A DNA stretch of 64,000 nucleotides from Saprospiraceae bacterium. Lineage in GTDB: Bacteria; Bacteroidota; Bacteroidia; Chitinophagales; Saprospiraceae. Below the pieces are notes generated by a model that was not told where the DNA came from, searched no databases, and was given only the letters and a program-made list of their open reading frames with translations. Position 1 is the first letter of the stretch. Each line of letters starts with the position of its first letter. The position numbers and the translations under genes are program-made. Shown here one piece after another: positions 27,299-37,086 of the stretch. The stretch covers positions 1 to 64,000 of the forward strand of contig JADKCC010000028.1 in NCBI GenBank assembly GCA_016714785.1. The letters are read 5' to 3'.

Positions 27299-28189
27299 AT
27301 GAGCGATAGAAAATTAAATATGAAAAGAGTCAGAGACGCCATTGTATGGCTGACACTGATAGCCGGGATTTCGGCCCTGCTTTTCTTTTCTATCTTGCGC
27401 AAGTCCAATGCTGAAGTAAAGACTTTGGTAGTAACGATTGAAGGTGTAACGAGTGACGAGCAAATCATTTCAGAAAAAGAGGTAAAACAAATATTGCAGT
27501 TGGCTGCAGGGAAGTCCCTCACTAAGACCAATATCAAAACCTTGAATTTACGAAAGCTCGAAGCCAAACTCAATAAAGATAAAAGGATCGAAAGAGCTGA
27601 CCTTTATTTTGATTCTAAAGATAGACTGAATGCACGAATAATCCAGAAGAAACCAATCATGCGGGTGGTTGAAGAAGCAGGAGCAGAATATTATTTAGAT
27701 GAAAATGGCAAACAAGTACCCGTGACACGAGGTAGTGCCGTGAGAGTCCCATTGGTTACAGGCATTAGAGATACATTTAGCACTGGGTTTTTGAGCGCAT
27801 CAAAGCCTTCTAAACTAAGGCAAGTATTTGATATCATGAAGTATGTGTCCAAGGACGAATTTCTTACTGCACTCATTGAGCAGGCACATGTGGAGCATGA
27901 CAGCATTGGAGACATCGTATTGGTACCAAAGCTGGGAAGAGAAAAGTTGATTTTCGGTGATGCTAATGATATTGAAGCAAAATTTGACAACTTAAAAATA
28001 TTTTATAGAGATGGCATGCCAAAACTGGGATGGAGCCGATACAAAACACTCAACCTTAAGTATTCCCAACAGGTAAGAGGTATGTTGGCAAATCCAGAAG
28101 TCGCTACCAAAATAAAGCCCATCATGAGAGATACCTTGACGGCAGAATTAGTAACAACAGACAATAAAAAGCAAAGTATTCAAAATTAA
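27299..28189 (+). CDS. ftsQ: FtsQ-like cell division protein
   Basis: A 296-residue bitopic protein with a cytoplasmic basic N-terminus, one membrane helix at about residues 14-33 ('AIVWLTLIAGISALLFFSIL') and a periplasmic part that fits a POTRA domain followed by the FtsQ beta domain. In the divisome it binds FtsB/FtsL. Identification rests on topology, length and its position between murC and ftsA. The 98-nt gap before it contains 'caaataagcaaataagcaa' repeats. Confidence 0.88.
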   Translation: MSDRKLNMKRVRDAIVWLTLIAGISALLFFSILRKSNAEVKTLVVTIEGVTSDEQIISEKEVKQILQLAAGKSLTKTNIKTLNLRKLEAKLNKDKRIERADLYFDSKDRLNARIIQKKPIMRVVEEAGAEYYLDENGKQVPVTRGSAVRVPLVTGIRDTFSTGFLSASKPSKLRQVFDIMKYVSKDEFLTALIEQAHVEHDSIGDIVLVPKLGREKLIFGDANDIEAKFDNLKIFYRDGMPKLGWSRYKTLNLKYSQQVRGMLANPEVATKIKPIMRDTLTAELVTTDNKKQSIQN

Positions 28190-28201
28190 ATAATTTGTGC
28201 T

Positions 28202-29602
28202 ATGAACGATCAGATAAAAATCAAAAACACAGCTGTAGCGGTCGATATTGGGACCACCAAAGTGTGTGCTATTGCAGGTCAGCTCAATGAGTATGGCAAA
28301 CTAGAGATAGTAGGGATGGGCGTAGTCCGTTCAGAAGGAGTGTCTAGAGGCGTAGTTTCTAATATTGATAAAACCGTCAAAGCCATCAGGGAAGCTGTAG
28401 ATATTGCTGAGCGAAATGCTCATTGCAAATTTAAAGTTGTCCATGTCGGTATTGCTGGACAACATATCAAAAGTCTTCATCATCATGGGTTATTGGTAAG
28501 ACATGATTCTAATACCGAAATAAATCAAGATGATATAGATAAACTTATCAAAGACATGTACAAATTGGTATTGCCACCAGGCGATAAGATTTTGCATGTA
28601 GTGCCACAAGAATATACGGTGGATGATGAGCAAGATATTTTTGATCCAATAGGTATGTCTGGCGTAAGATTGGAGGCAAATTTCCACATCATCACAGGTC
28701 AGATTTCAGCTAGTAGGAATATATTGAGATGTGTGGAGAAGGCAGGTCTGGAAGTAGCAGACGTTACGCTTGAGCCTATTGCATCTGCTGCATCAGTACT
28801 AAGCGAAGAAGAGAAAGAAGCGGGTATTGCTTTGGTTGATATAGGAGGAGGTACTACTGATATCACAATATTCAAAGATGGTATTATAAGACATACTTGT
28901 GTCATTCCTTTTGGTGGAAATATCATCACTAAGGATATCAGAGAAGGATGTACGGTGATGAACGAGCAAGCAGAAAAACTCAAAGTTAAATTTGGTTCTG
29001 CAATGGCGGATGAAATTGTTGACAATAGAATCATTACAATACCTGGTTTCAAAGGTAGAGATCATAAGGAAATCTCTGAGAAAAACTTGGCTAGAATCAT
29101 TCAGGCTAGGGTAGAAGAGATATTTGATTATGTACTTTGGGAAGTTAGGCGTTCAGGTTATGATGGAAAACTTATTGCAGGTATGGTACTGACTGGAGGT
29201 GGATCATTATTAAAACACATAGATCTTTTGGCGGAGTACCATACGGGATTACCGACACGTGTAGGACAACCTATCGAGCATTTAGCTCATGGTTATTCAT
29301 CCCAACTGGCAAGTCCTATATTTGCTACGGCAGTTGGATTGTTGAAACATACCATTGATAATTATGGTGATAAAACAAGTTATGTAGAAGAATTCAAACG
29401 CATCACTGACGAGCCAAGTTATTCTAATAATTATTATCCACCACTCAACAATACCGTACCTAAAGTAGAAAATAAGGTAGAAGAGCAGCCAGATATAGAA
29501 GAAGAAGAAACGCCTGAGACAGGCAAGAAAAAAGGCCTTTTCAATAAGTTGTTCACACTGACCAAAGATTTTTTTGAGACAGTACCAGATTCCGAATTTT
29601 AA
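28202..29602 (+). CDS. ftsA: FtsA actin-like divisome protein
   Basis: A 466-residue actin-fold ATPase that tethers FtsZ to the membrane. Phosphate 1 motif 'AVDIGTTKVCAIAG' near residue 13, the FtsA-specific SHS2-type 1C domain after 'VSRGVVSNID', phosphate 2 'ALVDIGGGTTDITIF' and adenosine motif 'VLTGGGSLLKHID' are visible. The C-terminus ends in a basic/amphipathic segment ('KKKGLFNKLFTLTKDFFE') suited to membrane binding after an acidic linker. It lies 12 nt after ftsQ and 30 nt before ftsZ. Confidence 0.96.
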   Translation: MNDQIKIKNTAVAVDIGTTKVCAIAGQLNEYGKLEIVGMGVVRSEGVSRGVVSNIDKTVKAIREAVDIAERNAHCKFKVVHVGIAGQHIKSLHHHGLLVRHDSNTEINQDDIDKLIKDMYKLVLPPGDKILHVVPQEYTVDDEQDIFDPIGMSGVRLEANFHIITGQISASRNILRCVEKAGLEVADVTLEPIASAASVLSEEEKEAGIALVDIGGGTTDITIFKDGIIRHTCVIPFGGNIITKDIREGCTVMNEQAEKLKVKFGSAMADEIVDNRIITIPGFKGRDHKEISEKNLARIIQARVEEIFDYVLWEVRRSGYDGKLIAGMVLTGGGSLLKHIDLLAEYHTGLPTRVGQPIEHLAHGYSSQLASPIFATAVGLLKHTIDNYGDKTSYVEEFKRITDEPSYSNNYYPPLNNTVPKVENKVEEQPDIEEEETPETGKKKGLFNKLFTLTKDFFETVPDSEF

Positions 29603-29632
29603 CCTATTATTTAACAACAGAAATTAAGAGAA

Positions 29633-31063
29633 ATGAAGTTTGATATACCAACAAATGAAAAATCCATCATCAAAGTTGTAGGTGTAGGTGGCGGAGGCGG
29701 AAACGCTGTAGGGCACATGTTCCGACAAGGTATCACTGGTGTGGATTTTGCAATATGCAATACCGATGCTCAAGCGATGGAGAATAATCCCGTACCTGTG
29801 CGTATCGCTTTAGGACCTAATCTTACGGAAGGTCGTGGCGCGGGTAGTATGCCTGAAGTAGGCAAACAATCATGTATAGAATCTATAGAAGATATACGCA
29901 AATGGTTGAGTGATGGTACTAAGATGCTTTTTATCACTGCCGGTATGGGTGGAGGTACAGGTACAGGTGCAGCACCTATTATTGCTAAAGTAGCCAAAGA
30001 AATGGAAATCTTGACCGTTGCGATTGTTACTTTGCCTTTCAAGTTTGAAGGGTTGAGAAGACAACGCCAAGCACATGAAGGTCTAGAGCAATTAAAGAAA
30101 AATGTGGATTCTATCCTCGTGATCAGCAATGATAAGATGAAGATGATTCATGGCAATCTAGCTTTGTCTGCGGCATTTGGACAGGCAGACGATATCCTAA
30201 CCACTGCTGCTAAAGGAATCGCTGAGATCATCACGGTACCAGGATACATCAATGTAGATTTTGAAGATGTCAATACAGTCATGCGCAATAGTGGTGTAGC
30301 CATCATGGGTAGTGCCATGGCAGATGGTGACGATAGAGCGCGCAAAGCGATTAATCTTGCATTGGCATCACCGCTTTTGGAAGATAATGACATCAGAGGT
30401 GCACAACATATCTTACTAAATATCACTTCAGGTACTAAAGAAGTGACCATGGACGAGATAGGTGAAATCACAGAACACGTCCAAGAAGAAGCAGGCTACG
30501 GCACTGATCTTATCTGGGGAAATTGTAAAGATGAGTCACTCGGTGAAAAGATATTGATTACGCTGATAGCCACAGGATTTAGGGAAGGTGGTACAAAACG
30601 AAAAGATGTAACACCTGAAAAAGTAAAGGTATCATTAGAAAGCGAAAGGAGTAACGAAATAGTCGAAGAAGACTATACTGTTTTCGATTTTGAGAATACT
30701 TACTCGGATAATGTGGTAGATTTTGATACGGATGATGTCAAAAAAACCATCAATATGCTTGGTGTAAAGTCAGAAGATCCTTTCGTAAATAAAAGGGGAC
30801 ATCTCACAGAAGAGCTGAAGAAGAAAAGTGAAGCAGATGCTGCAAGAAGAGAGTATCTTCGCAAAACCAATAGCAAACCATTGGACAATCCTAAAATCAT
30901 AGCTGACATGGAAAATGTTCCTGCGTATGCTCGAAGGAATGTGATGTTGGATGATACAAACAAGACAAGTAGTAAGCAAAATTCTACTTTTATGGTCAAT
31001 ATGGATGATGATAACAACATTTTTGTATCCAACAACTCGTTTTTGTATGACAATGTAGATTAG
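29633..31063 (+). CDS. ftsZ: FtsZ tubulin-like division GTPase
   Basis: A 476-residue tubulin homologue forming the Z ring. N-terminal 'IKVVGVGGGGGNAVGHM', the tubulin signature 'GMGGGTGTGAAP' near residue 104 and T7 loop 'NVDFEDVNTVMRNSG' are intact. The C-terminal tail after about residue 330 is long, acidic and Lys-rich, and ends with a segment ('NNIFVSNNSFLYDNVD') in the place of the usual FtsA-binding peptide. It is the last gene of the dcw cluster and is followed by a terminator. Confidence 0.97.
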   Translation: MKFDIPTNEKSIIKVVGVGGGGGNAVGHMFRQGITGVDFAICNTDAQAMENNPVPVRIALGPNLTEGRGAGSMPEVGKQSCIESIEDIRKWLSDGTKMLFITAGMGGGTGTGAAPIIAKVAKEMEILTVAIVTLPFKFEGLRRQRQAHEGLEQLKKNVDSILVISNDKMKMIHGNLALSAAFGQADDILTTAAKGIAEIITVPGYINVDFEDVNTVMRNSGVAIMGSAMADGDDRARKAINLALASPLLEDNDIRGAQHILLNITSGTKEVTMDEIGEITEHVQEEAGYGTDLIWGNCKDESLGEKILITLIATGFREGGTKRKDVTPEKVKVSLESERSNEIVEEDYTVFDFENTYSDNVVDFDTDDVKKTINMLGVKSEDPFVNKRGHLTEELKKKSEADAARREYLRKTNSKPLDNPKIIADMENVPAYARRNVMLDDTNKTSSKQNSTFMVNMDDDNNIFVSNNSFLYDNVD

Positions 31064-31100
31064 ATATCAAGTTATAGCACAATAAGTTTTAGTTTAACAA

Positions 31101-31134
31101 GGTGGTGAGTATAGGTATGTTCACCACCATTTTT
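31101..31134 (+). terminator. Intrinsic terminator of the dcw cluster
   Basis: GGTGGTGA (31101-31108) pairs with TCACCACC (31121-31128) around a 12-nt loop, followed by ATTTTT. It begins 37 nt after the ftsZ stop. Confidence 0.75.
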
Positions 31135-31364
31135 CCCCCATGATATTTTCAGATTATTATCTCAATTTTTCAATTTCTCAATTTTCGATTTCTCATAATA
31201 ATGTTGTAAGTAAAGACCCTAATTTTTTCACAACCTGAAGTAGATAGAATCCAATAAATATAATCCTGCAATATGGATTAACGTCGGTTTTTAACTGACC
31301 AATAGTATTTGGATTTTCGTCTTTATTTATAAACTTTTTTATTGAGATTGGTTTATTAATTACA

Positions 31365-31397
31365 GGTCCAAGGCTCCCCGCCTGGACCTTTTTTTAT
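31365..31397 (+). terminator. Strong plus-strand terminator without an obvious gene
   Basis: GGTCCAAGGC (31365-31374) pairs with GCCTGGACC (31380-31388), one bulged A, loop tcccc, followed by T8 or more. It is oriented for plus-strand transcripts although ftsZ is already terminated at 31101. It overlaps the 3' end of the convergent lipoprotein gene. It may end a small RNA from 31135-31364, where no ORF is seen, or back up the first terminator. Confidence 0.6.
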
Positions 31398-31858
31398 TTC
31401 TTTTTTAAGACCCAAATATTACTGTTTTCGCATGGTGTATTATTGAAGTAGAGGGACTCAATCATAAACAAACCGCCACAACAACTGCCACTAGTGACCC
31501 GAGTATTGATATCGATGGTGTCTAAATCTCTATTGTTCCAACCGATAAAATATTGGCTTACTGATTGGGTATTAAGCGTTGCTATAAATATACTATCATT
31601 TGCGTCTGCTTCTACTAGATAATCAGTTCTAAAATTATTGCCATTCTTTCTTTCAATTGAAAATAATGTTATGCTATCTCTAGAGAAACGTTGGTATGTA
31701 CCACTTAACAAATTTTGATTGGTAAGATCATCCGTAAGGGTAAAATGTTGTCTGTTTGGATCATTACAATCACATACTTTGGTAGCTTCACATGATGTGT
31801 ATAACAATGTAAGTATTGCAGAAAAAATTATAAAACTGATGATTTGGAACTTTGCCAT
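31394..31858 (-). CDS. Hypothetical lipoprotein
   Basis: A 154-residue protein from ATG 31858 with a signal peptide and lipobox 'LLYTSC' followed by a Cys-rich start of the mature chain ('CEATKVCDCND'). Later residues include 'SGSCCGG'. The rest is beta-rich and matches no family I recognise. It is probably co-transcribed with the disrupted lipoprotein gene just upstream on the same strand. An upstream TTG would add five residues. Confidence 0.65.
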   Translation of the reverse strand: MAKFQIISFIIFSAILTLLYTSCEATKVCDCNDPNRQHFTLTDDLTNQNLLSGTYQRFSRDSITLFSIERKNGNNFRTDYLVEADANDSIFIATLNTQSVSQYFIGWNNRDLDTIDINTRVTSGSCCGGLFMIESLYFNNTPCENSNIWVLKKK

Positions 31859-31869
31859 TACTTGATATT

Positions 31870-32481
31870 TCAAAACAAATTACTTTTCTCTATTGCTACC
31901 ATCATATCTTTATACTTTCCTTGCGGCTCACATCTATTATTTTTTAGTTTTAAGTATTGAATATATACGATTGTATTTCTAAATTTATTGTGAATGGCAT
32001 ACATGACTGTAGGATAATTTTTTTCATTGCCCAATACAAAATAAGATCCAATCATCCTTAAACCATAATTATCATCAATATTCATGATCAATCTTTTGAC
32101 TGGTAAAGTTGGATTCATCTTAAATTAAGGTAAAGATTTTATAAAAAGTAAGTCTTTATTTGAAATTATATTTTGAACTTCTGCAAATTGTGCTGCAAGT
32201 AAAAGTAAATTCAGTGTTCTACCAAACTTATCTAAAACTTGCTCCGTTTTTTCTTCTGAAAATAGTGATCGGGAATTATACCTTTGACTTTTAACAAGCA
32301 ATATTTCTGTATGTATATCTTTTTGATCATACAATATTTTAAAATCTTCTTCTCACTGTATTACCCTAGGTTGAAAATTTTCTGGTAAAGGTATGTCCAC
32401 GAAATATTCAGCTGTTTCATTTTTATTGCCACAAGCAGCAAAAATTAGAATGGTAATCAAGGAAAGTAATATCGTCTTCAT
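31870..32481 (-). pseudogene. Lipoprotein gene interrupted by two in-frame stops
   Basis: From ATG 32481 a lipoprotein signal ('LIFAACGNKN', Cys17) leads into 'PLPENFQPRVIQ', then TGA at 32355-32353, then about 75 residues in the same frame ('YDQKDIHTEILLVKSQ...'), TAA at 32127-32125, then 84 more in-frame codons ('VKRLIMNIDDNYGLRMIG...') to 31870. The frame never shifts, so base substitutions, not indels, broke it, or two genes happen to share a frame. Only the first part has an export signal. No family was recognised. Confidence 0.55.
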
Positions 32482-32633
32482 AGTGTATTTGGTTCTGCTT
32501 ATTGATCAAAAAATCCTGGTTAATATTACAAATGAAACATAAAATGCTAATACATCAATAACCATTTTCTCCATTTTCTACAACAATCACATCATTTTTG
32601 CATTTCTCCGTCGTGAATGTCCTTTTTTACACT

Positions 32634-32641
32634 TAATTTTG
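32634..32641 (+). promoter_or_regulatory. -7 promoter element adjacent to the ygiQ start
   Basis: TAATTTTG ends 4 nt before the ATG at 32646. If used with normal spacing it would give a leaderless or nearly leaderless transcript. No TTTG is seen at -33. Confidence 0.4.
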
Positions 32642-32645
32642 CGCC

Positions 32646-34664
32646 ATGATCAACGAAAATCTTAGACCGCTCAGCGATTGGCTGCCTATTACAAAAAAAG
32701 AAGTTGAATCCCGTGGTTGGGATCAGCTAGATGTTATCCTTATTTCAGGTGATGCTTATGTAGATCATCCTACCTTTGGTACCGCCGTGATAGGACGTAT
32801 CATCGAGAGTGAAGGGTTTCGTGTAGCCATCATCCCACAGCCCAATTGGAAAGACGATCTTCGCGACTTCAAAAAACTAGGCAAACCTAAATATTTCTTC
32901 GGTGTGACGGCTGGATGTATGGACTCTATGGTCAATCATTACACAGCCAATAAGCGTCTTAGATCTACCGATGGATACACGCCAGGTGGCGAAGCAGGAT
33001 TCAGACCCGATTATGCAACGATCGTTTATACCAATATTCTCAAAGAGTTATATCCTGATGTACCTGTGCTGATCGGTGGTATCGAAGCATCGTTGCGTAG
33101 AGTGACACATTACGATTACTGGTCGGATAAGTTGATGCCATCTATCCTTGTGGACTCTAAGGCAGACATGCTCGTTTATGGTATGGGAGAGCAACCATTG
33201 AGAGAAATCTTGAGACTTGTAAAAAAGGGCGTGCCACTCACATCTATCAAAGACGTCAATCAGATTTCTTACTTAACAGACAAAGTGCCCGCATCCAAAA
33301 AGTGGCAGGATTTATCTTTGGTCAGCCACGAAGTCTGCTTGCAAGACAAAATCAAGTACGCTTCCAATTTCAAAATTGTAGAAGTAGAGTCCAATAAATG
33401 GCAGGCCAACCGTATTTTGCAAGATGTAATGGGAAAGGTTTTGGTCATCAATCCACCCTTTAAGACCATGACGGAAGCGGAGATGGATTATTCGTTTGAT
33501 CTTCCATACACCAGATTGCCGCATCCAAAGTACAACAAACGTGGAGCCATCCCATCATACGAGATGATCAAGTTTTCGATCAATATGCACCGTGGTTGTT
33601 TCGGTGGTTGTAGTTTCTGTACCATTTCCGCACATCAAGGGAAGTTTATTGCATCCAGATCGGAAGAGTCTATCCTACGCGAAGTGGAGCAACTAACCAA
33701 ACATCCTGAGTTCAAAGGTGTGATCTCTGATATCGGTGGTCCATCTGCCAATATGTACAAGATGAAAGGCAAAGACGAGAGTATCTGTGCACGATGTCAA
33801 GCGCCAAGTTGTATTCATCCAGTCATCTGTTCTAATCTAGATGTATCGCACAAACCATTGACACAAATATACAAAAAAGTAGATGCCTTCCCAGGTGTTA
33901 AAAAAGCTTATGTAGGATCAGGTGTGCGGTATGATTTGTTGGTTGATGATTTTAATAAAAACAATCAAGATGGCAATCATGACGAGTATCTAGAGCAATT
34001 GGTGACCAAACATGTGTGTGGAAGACTCAAAGTAGCACCTGAACACACAGGAGATGCCACGCTCAAAATCATGCGTAAACCATCATTCAAATACTTCAAA
34101 AAATTTAAAGAGAAATACGACAAGATCCAAGAAAAACATGGACTTAAACAACCTTTGATTCCGTATTTTATCAGTTCGCACCCTGGAACGACAGAAGAAG
34201 ATATGGCCAATCTTGCTGCTGAAACCAAAGAACTAGGATTTAGACTAGAACAAGTCCAAGACTTCACGCCTACACCGATGACGGTAGCGACAGAGATTTA
34301 TTATTCAGGTGTACATCCTTATACTTTACAACCAGTAGAAACACCCAAAACCAAGGAAGATAAAATCACTCAAAACAATTATTTCTTTTGGTACAAACCA
34401 GAATTTAGGAATTGGATCAGAACAAGACTTACCAAACTCAATCGACCGGATCTAATAAAACAACTCCTAGGTGATGACAAGCCGATGCCTGCCAACACTT
34501 GGCGTAAAAAAGGCAAGGAAGCTTTGGCGAAAGAGCAAGATTACCTTGATAAAGGAAGACCTAAGCCAAAACATCAATCGAGCACTCATGCCAAAGACAT
34601 GTCTCAACCCAAGGTGAAAGCTAATGATTTTCGAAATAGGGATATACGTGGAAAGAAAAAGTGA
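32646..34664 (+). CDS. YgiQ-family radical SAM protein
   Basis: A 672-residue radical SAM enzyme of the YgiQ (UPF0313) family. The N-terminal UPF0313 domain contains 'SGDAYVDHPTFGTAVIGR'; the 4Fe-4S motif CxxxCxxC lies in 'RGCFGGCSFCTISAHQGK' near residue 316. A second cysteine cluster follows in 'CARCQAPSCIHPVIC', and the C-terminal tail is basic (DUF3362-like). The reaction catalysed by this family is not established. It stands alone between a lipoprotein operon and an OmpH-like gene. Confidence 0.93.
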   Translation: MINENLRPLSDWLPITKKEVESRGWDQLDVILISGDAYVDHPTFGTAVIGRIIESEGFRVAIIPQPNWKDDLRDFKKLGKPKYFFGVTAGCMDSMVNHYTANKRLRSTDGYTPGGEAGFRPDYATIVYTNILKELYPDVPVLIGGIEASLRRVTHYDYWSDKLMPSILVDSKADMLVYGMGEQPLREILRLVKKGVPLTSIKDVNQISYLTDKVPASKKWQDLSLVSHEVCLQDKIKYASNFKIVEVESNKWQANRILQDVMGKVLVINPPFKTMTEAEMDYSFDLPYTRLPHPKYNKRGAIPSYEMIKFSINMHRGCFGGCSFCTISAHQGKFIASRSEESILREVEQLTKHPEFKGVISDIGGPSANMYKMKGKDESICARCQAPSCIHPVICSNLDVSHKPLTQIYKKVDAFPGVKKAYVGSGVRYDLLVDDFNKNNQDGNHDEYLEQLVTKHVCGRLKVAPEHTGDATLKIMRKPSFKYFKKFKEKYDKIQEKHGLKQPLIPYFISSHPGTTEEDMANLAAETKELGFRLEQVQDFTPTPMTVATEIYYSGVHPYTLQPVETPKTKEDKITQNNYFFWYKPEFRNWIRTRLTKLNRPDLIKQLLGDDKPMPANTWRKKGKEALAKEQDYLDKGRPKPKHQSSTHAKDMSQPKVKANDFRNRDIRGKKK

Positions 34665-34921
34665 TTCTTTTAAGGTAAAAGATTTTCTTTTTTGCTAATC
34701 TGTAAGTGATGGTTCAAATTAACAAGATATTATAAATGAAGAGAATGTCTAGATGTTGGGTTTAGTAGAGATTGATTGTTAAGCTATAAAAACTCAATCA
34801 AATTTAGACTATGTAATGGTAAATGGTTGGCTGTGTTGATTGTTCTCTAACGTTTTACCTGTTTTTTTTTGATTAGATTGGATATATGTTAAAAAAGTAC
34901 AGCCAAACAATAAATAAATGT

Positions 34922-34929
34922 TATTTTTG
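34922..34929 (+). promoter_or_regulatory. -7 promoter element before the OmpH-like gene
   Basis: TATTTTTG matches TAnnTTTG, 30 nt before the ATG at 34960. No clear -33 TTTG. The gap 34665-34959 otherwise shows nothing. Confidence 0.4.
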
Positions 34930-34959
34930 CGCTCTCATTTTTATATTTAAATCTTTCAA

Positions 34960-35589
34960 ATGAATCGTATATTAACTTTTTTTATAGCTTTTGCTTTGGT
35001 AGGCTTCTTCATGGCTTCATGTAATAAACCTGCAAGTACTGATGCAGCTCCAGTTTCAAATGATGTCAAATCAAGTGGTGACAAAATTGTTTATATAGAT
35101 ATTGACACATTAATCAGCAAATATGACCTATATGTTGATAAAAAAACCGAGTTGGAAGCACAATCTAAGACGGCGGAATCAGCTTTGGCGGGAAAAATAG
35201 AAGCTTTTCAAAAAAGGGTAGGGAAGTTCCAACAGGAATTGGCTCAGATTCAACAAAATGCTGCCAATATCGCACCTGTAGATTTAAAGAAAATGGAAGA
35301 AAAATATGGACAGCAGCAGCAGAATTTGGCTAAAGAAGAAGAAGCACTTATGAAGCAAAGGGACAATGCCGCAATGGATTTAGACAAAAAATTGCAAGAA
35401 ACACAAAAAGACCTACAAACTAAAATTGATGCATATTTAGACAAGATAGCTGAAGAAAAGGGTTACGACTTTGTCTTAATGAAGGGAGCTGGAGGAAGTG
35501 TGATGTTTGGTAGGAAGACATTGGATATTACAGAATCAACACTCAAGCAACTCAATGATGAGTATGCTGCCGGCAAAGAGAAGAAATAG
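34960..35589 (+). CDS. OmpH/Skp-like periplasmic chaperone lipoprotein
   Basis: A 209-residue protein with a lipoprotein signal ('VGFFMASCNKP'). The mature chain starts with a short strand ('KIVYIDIDTLISKYDLY'), has a long coiled coil rich in Lys/Gln/Glu (about residues 65-150) and closes with 'GYDFVLMKGAGGSVMFG', the pattern of OmpH/Skp proteins that hold unfolded outer-membrane proteins in the periplasm. Skp itself is soluble; the lipid anchor here is a Bacteroidota variation. Monocistronic by context. Confidence 0.85.
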   Translation: MNRILTFFIAFALVGFFMASCNKPASTDAAPVSNDVKSSGDKIVYIDIDTLISKYDLYVDKKTELEAQSKTAESALAGKIEAFQKRVGKFQQELAQIQQNAANIAPVDLKKMEEKYGQQQQNLAKEEEALMKQRDNAAMDLDKKLQETQKDLQTKIDAYLDKIAEEKGYDFVLMKGAGGSVMFGRKTLDITESTLKQLNDEYAAGKEKK

Positions 35590-35684
35590 TGTTTAGCTAT
35601 TTCTTACAAGATTAAATTAAGGGAGTTCGTGGTTTTTTTTCATGCTTTTTGTCAAATCAATATTGTCATTTAATTTTGTTAATT

Positions 35685-36746
35685 CTACCAAGGTCCAATT
35701 TGCTTTATTTGATAAAAGCGTTTACCGTCAAATCGATAAAGTCCTTGTCCTGTTCCCCACCACATTCTTCCTGATTTGTCTTGAAACATACTTTGGACGC
35801 AACATGTAAAACCATCTACGGATGTAAACACTTTAAACGCATTTGGATTAGGCAAGGGAATTGAAGGGTCAAATCTTGTGGTACTGCCTCTCGCTGTAAC
35901 CCAAATTATACCCGATTGTTCGATAAGTATGCCCCAAAATTCTGTCCCACCTAATCCATCTTTGGAGGTGTATTCTGTTAAAGTTTTTCCATCATATTTG
36001 CAAATGCCGTTTTTCATAGTAAACCACATATTTCCAGTATTATCTTGTGCTATGCCTCCTGCATAGTTTTGCCCTAATTCTTCCTTTTCTGCAATATTGA
36101 TAATCGTTTTGCCATCATAACGAAAAACACCTTTGTCAGAGGAAGCAAACCAAATGTTGCCACTTTTGTCTTCCATGATCCCAGCATTATTGAGAGGTGG
36201 AAGTTGTTGAAATAATGAAAAACTTTGTCCGCCTTTGCTTTCGATAGACGGGTCATATCGGTAAACGCCGCCATGTGTACCTACCCAAAGAGTACCAGAT
36301 TTGTCCACAAGGATGCCTTTTCGACTTATATCAATATGGTTCAGTCCATCTTTTTGATTATAATTTCTAAAAGTTTTTCCATCATATCTATAAACGCCTT
36401 GATCTGTCCCAAACCAAAGATTACCATTTTTATCTTCATTAATAGCAAAAACACTTTGTGAAATAAATCCCTCAGCATTGGAAAAATAGGTCAATGTTTT
36501 TTTATCATATCTTACTACTCCTTCGCCTATTGTGCCAAACCATAAATTCCCTTTAGAATCCTGAAAAATACTTCGGATATATTGGCTGACAAGGGTAGTG
36601 TCAATATCGGGAGTCAAACCTACTGCCTTAAAGTTTCTTATGACTTTGGGATTTGATATGGAAGTATCGGTGTTTGGGTTTTCTTGTCCTTTGCAGGAAG
36701 TGAAAATTGTCAAAAAACAAAGAAGTAATATTTTGTTTATTGTCAT
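35685..36746 (-). CDS. Two-component-regulator-type beta-propeller lipoprotein
   Basis: A 353-residue lipoprotein (lipobox 'LTIFTSC') made of about seven propeller repeats of the 'GNLWFGTxxGVYRYDGKTF' type (Reg_prop family), e.g. 'GNLWFGTDQGVYRYDGKTF' and 'SGRMWWGTGQGLYRFDGKRF'. In hybrid two-component proteins these repeats form the periplasmic sensor half; here the gene has no kinase or membrane segment after them, so it is a free, outer-surface or periplasmic sensor-like propeller. Ligand unknown. Confidence 0.82.
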   Translation of the reverse strand: MTINKILLLCFLTIFTSCKGQENPNTDTSISNPKVIRNFKAVGLTPDIDTTLVSQYIRSIFQDSKGNLWFGTIGEGVVRYDKKTLTYFSNAEGFISQSVFAINEDKNGNLWFGTDQGVYRYDGKTFRNYNQKDGLNHIDISRKGILVDKSGTLWVGTHGGVYRYDPSIESKGGQSFSLFQQLPPLNNAGIMEDKSGNIWFASSDKGVFRYDGKTIINIAEKEELGQNYAGGIAQDNTGNMWFTMKNGICKYDGKTLTEYTSKDGLGGTEFWGILIEQSGIIWVTARGSTTRFDPSIPLPNPNAFKVFTSVDGFTCCVQSMFQDKSGRMWWGTGQGLYRFDGKRFYQIKQIGPW

Positions 36747-37086
36747 AATTAATATCTTTTATTGTTGGCAAGTTCTATCTTAGCATGCGCCACAAATTAA
36801 TATGCTAAACTCACTTAATATCTATTATTCAACACTTATATTCCGTTTGTTTATGTCTATCTTTCTGTCTTCCAAGGGCAAATATAAAAAGCAATCCAAT
36901 ACATTGTTAGCATTTCATAAAAAGAACATAAAAAAGAAAGCGGATATGAAATTATTTCTATAATAAAAACATCAGATCTTTAGAAAAATGCAATAATTAC
37001 AGGCTCAAAAAAAACTAAAAACTGGCCCCAAATACCCCAAATAAGTACAAGATGAAGTGAAAATACCCGATATATGGCTAAAATGT
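36747..37086. other. Intergenic region, nothing recognised
   Basis: AT-rich DNA upstream of the propeller lipoprotein. No ORF with coding character, no tRNA and no clear promoter match were seen. Confidence 0.5.

Noticed and set aside
15189..31063. Missing murF taken as an anomaly of the dcw cluster
   Set aside because: murF outside the cluster is the usual state in Bacteroidota, so it is expected to lie elsewhere in the genome.
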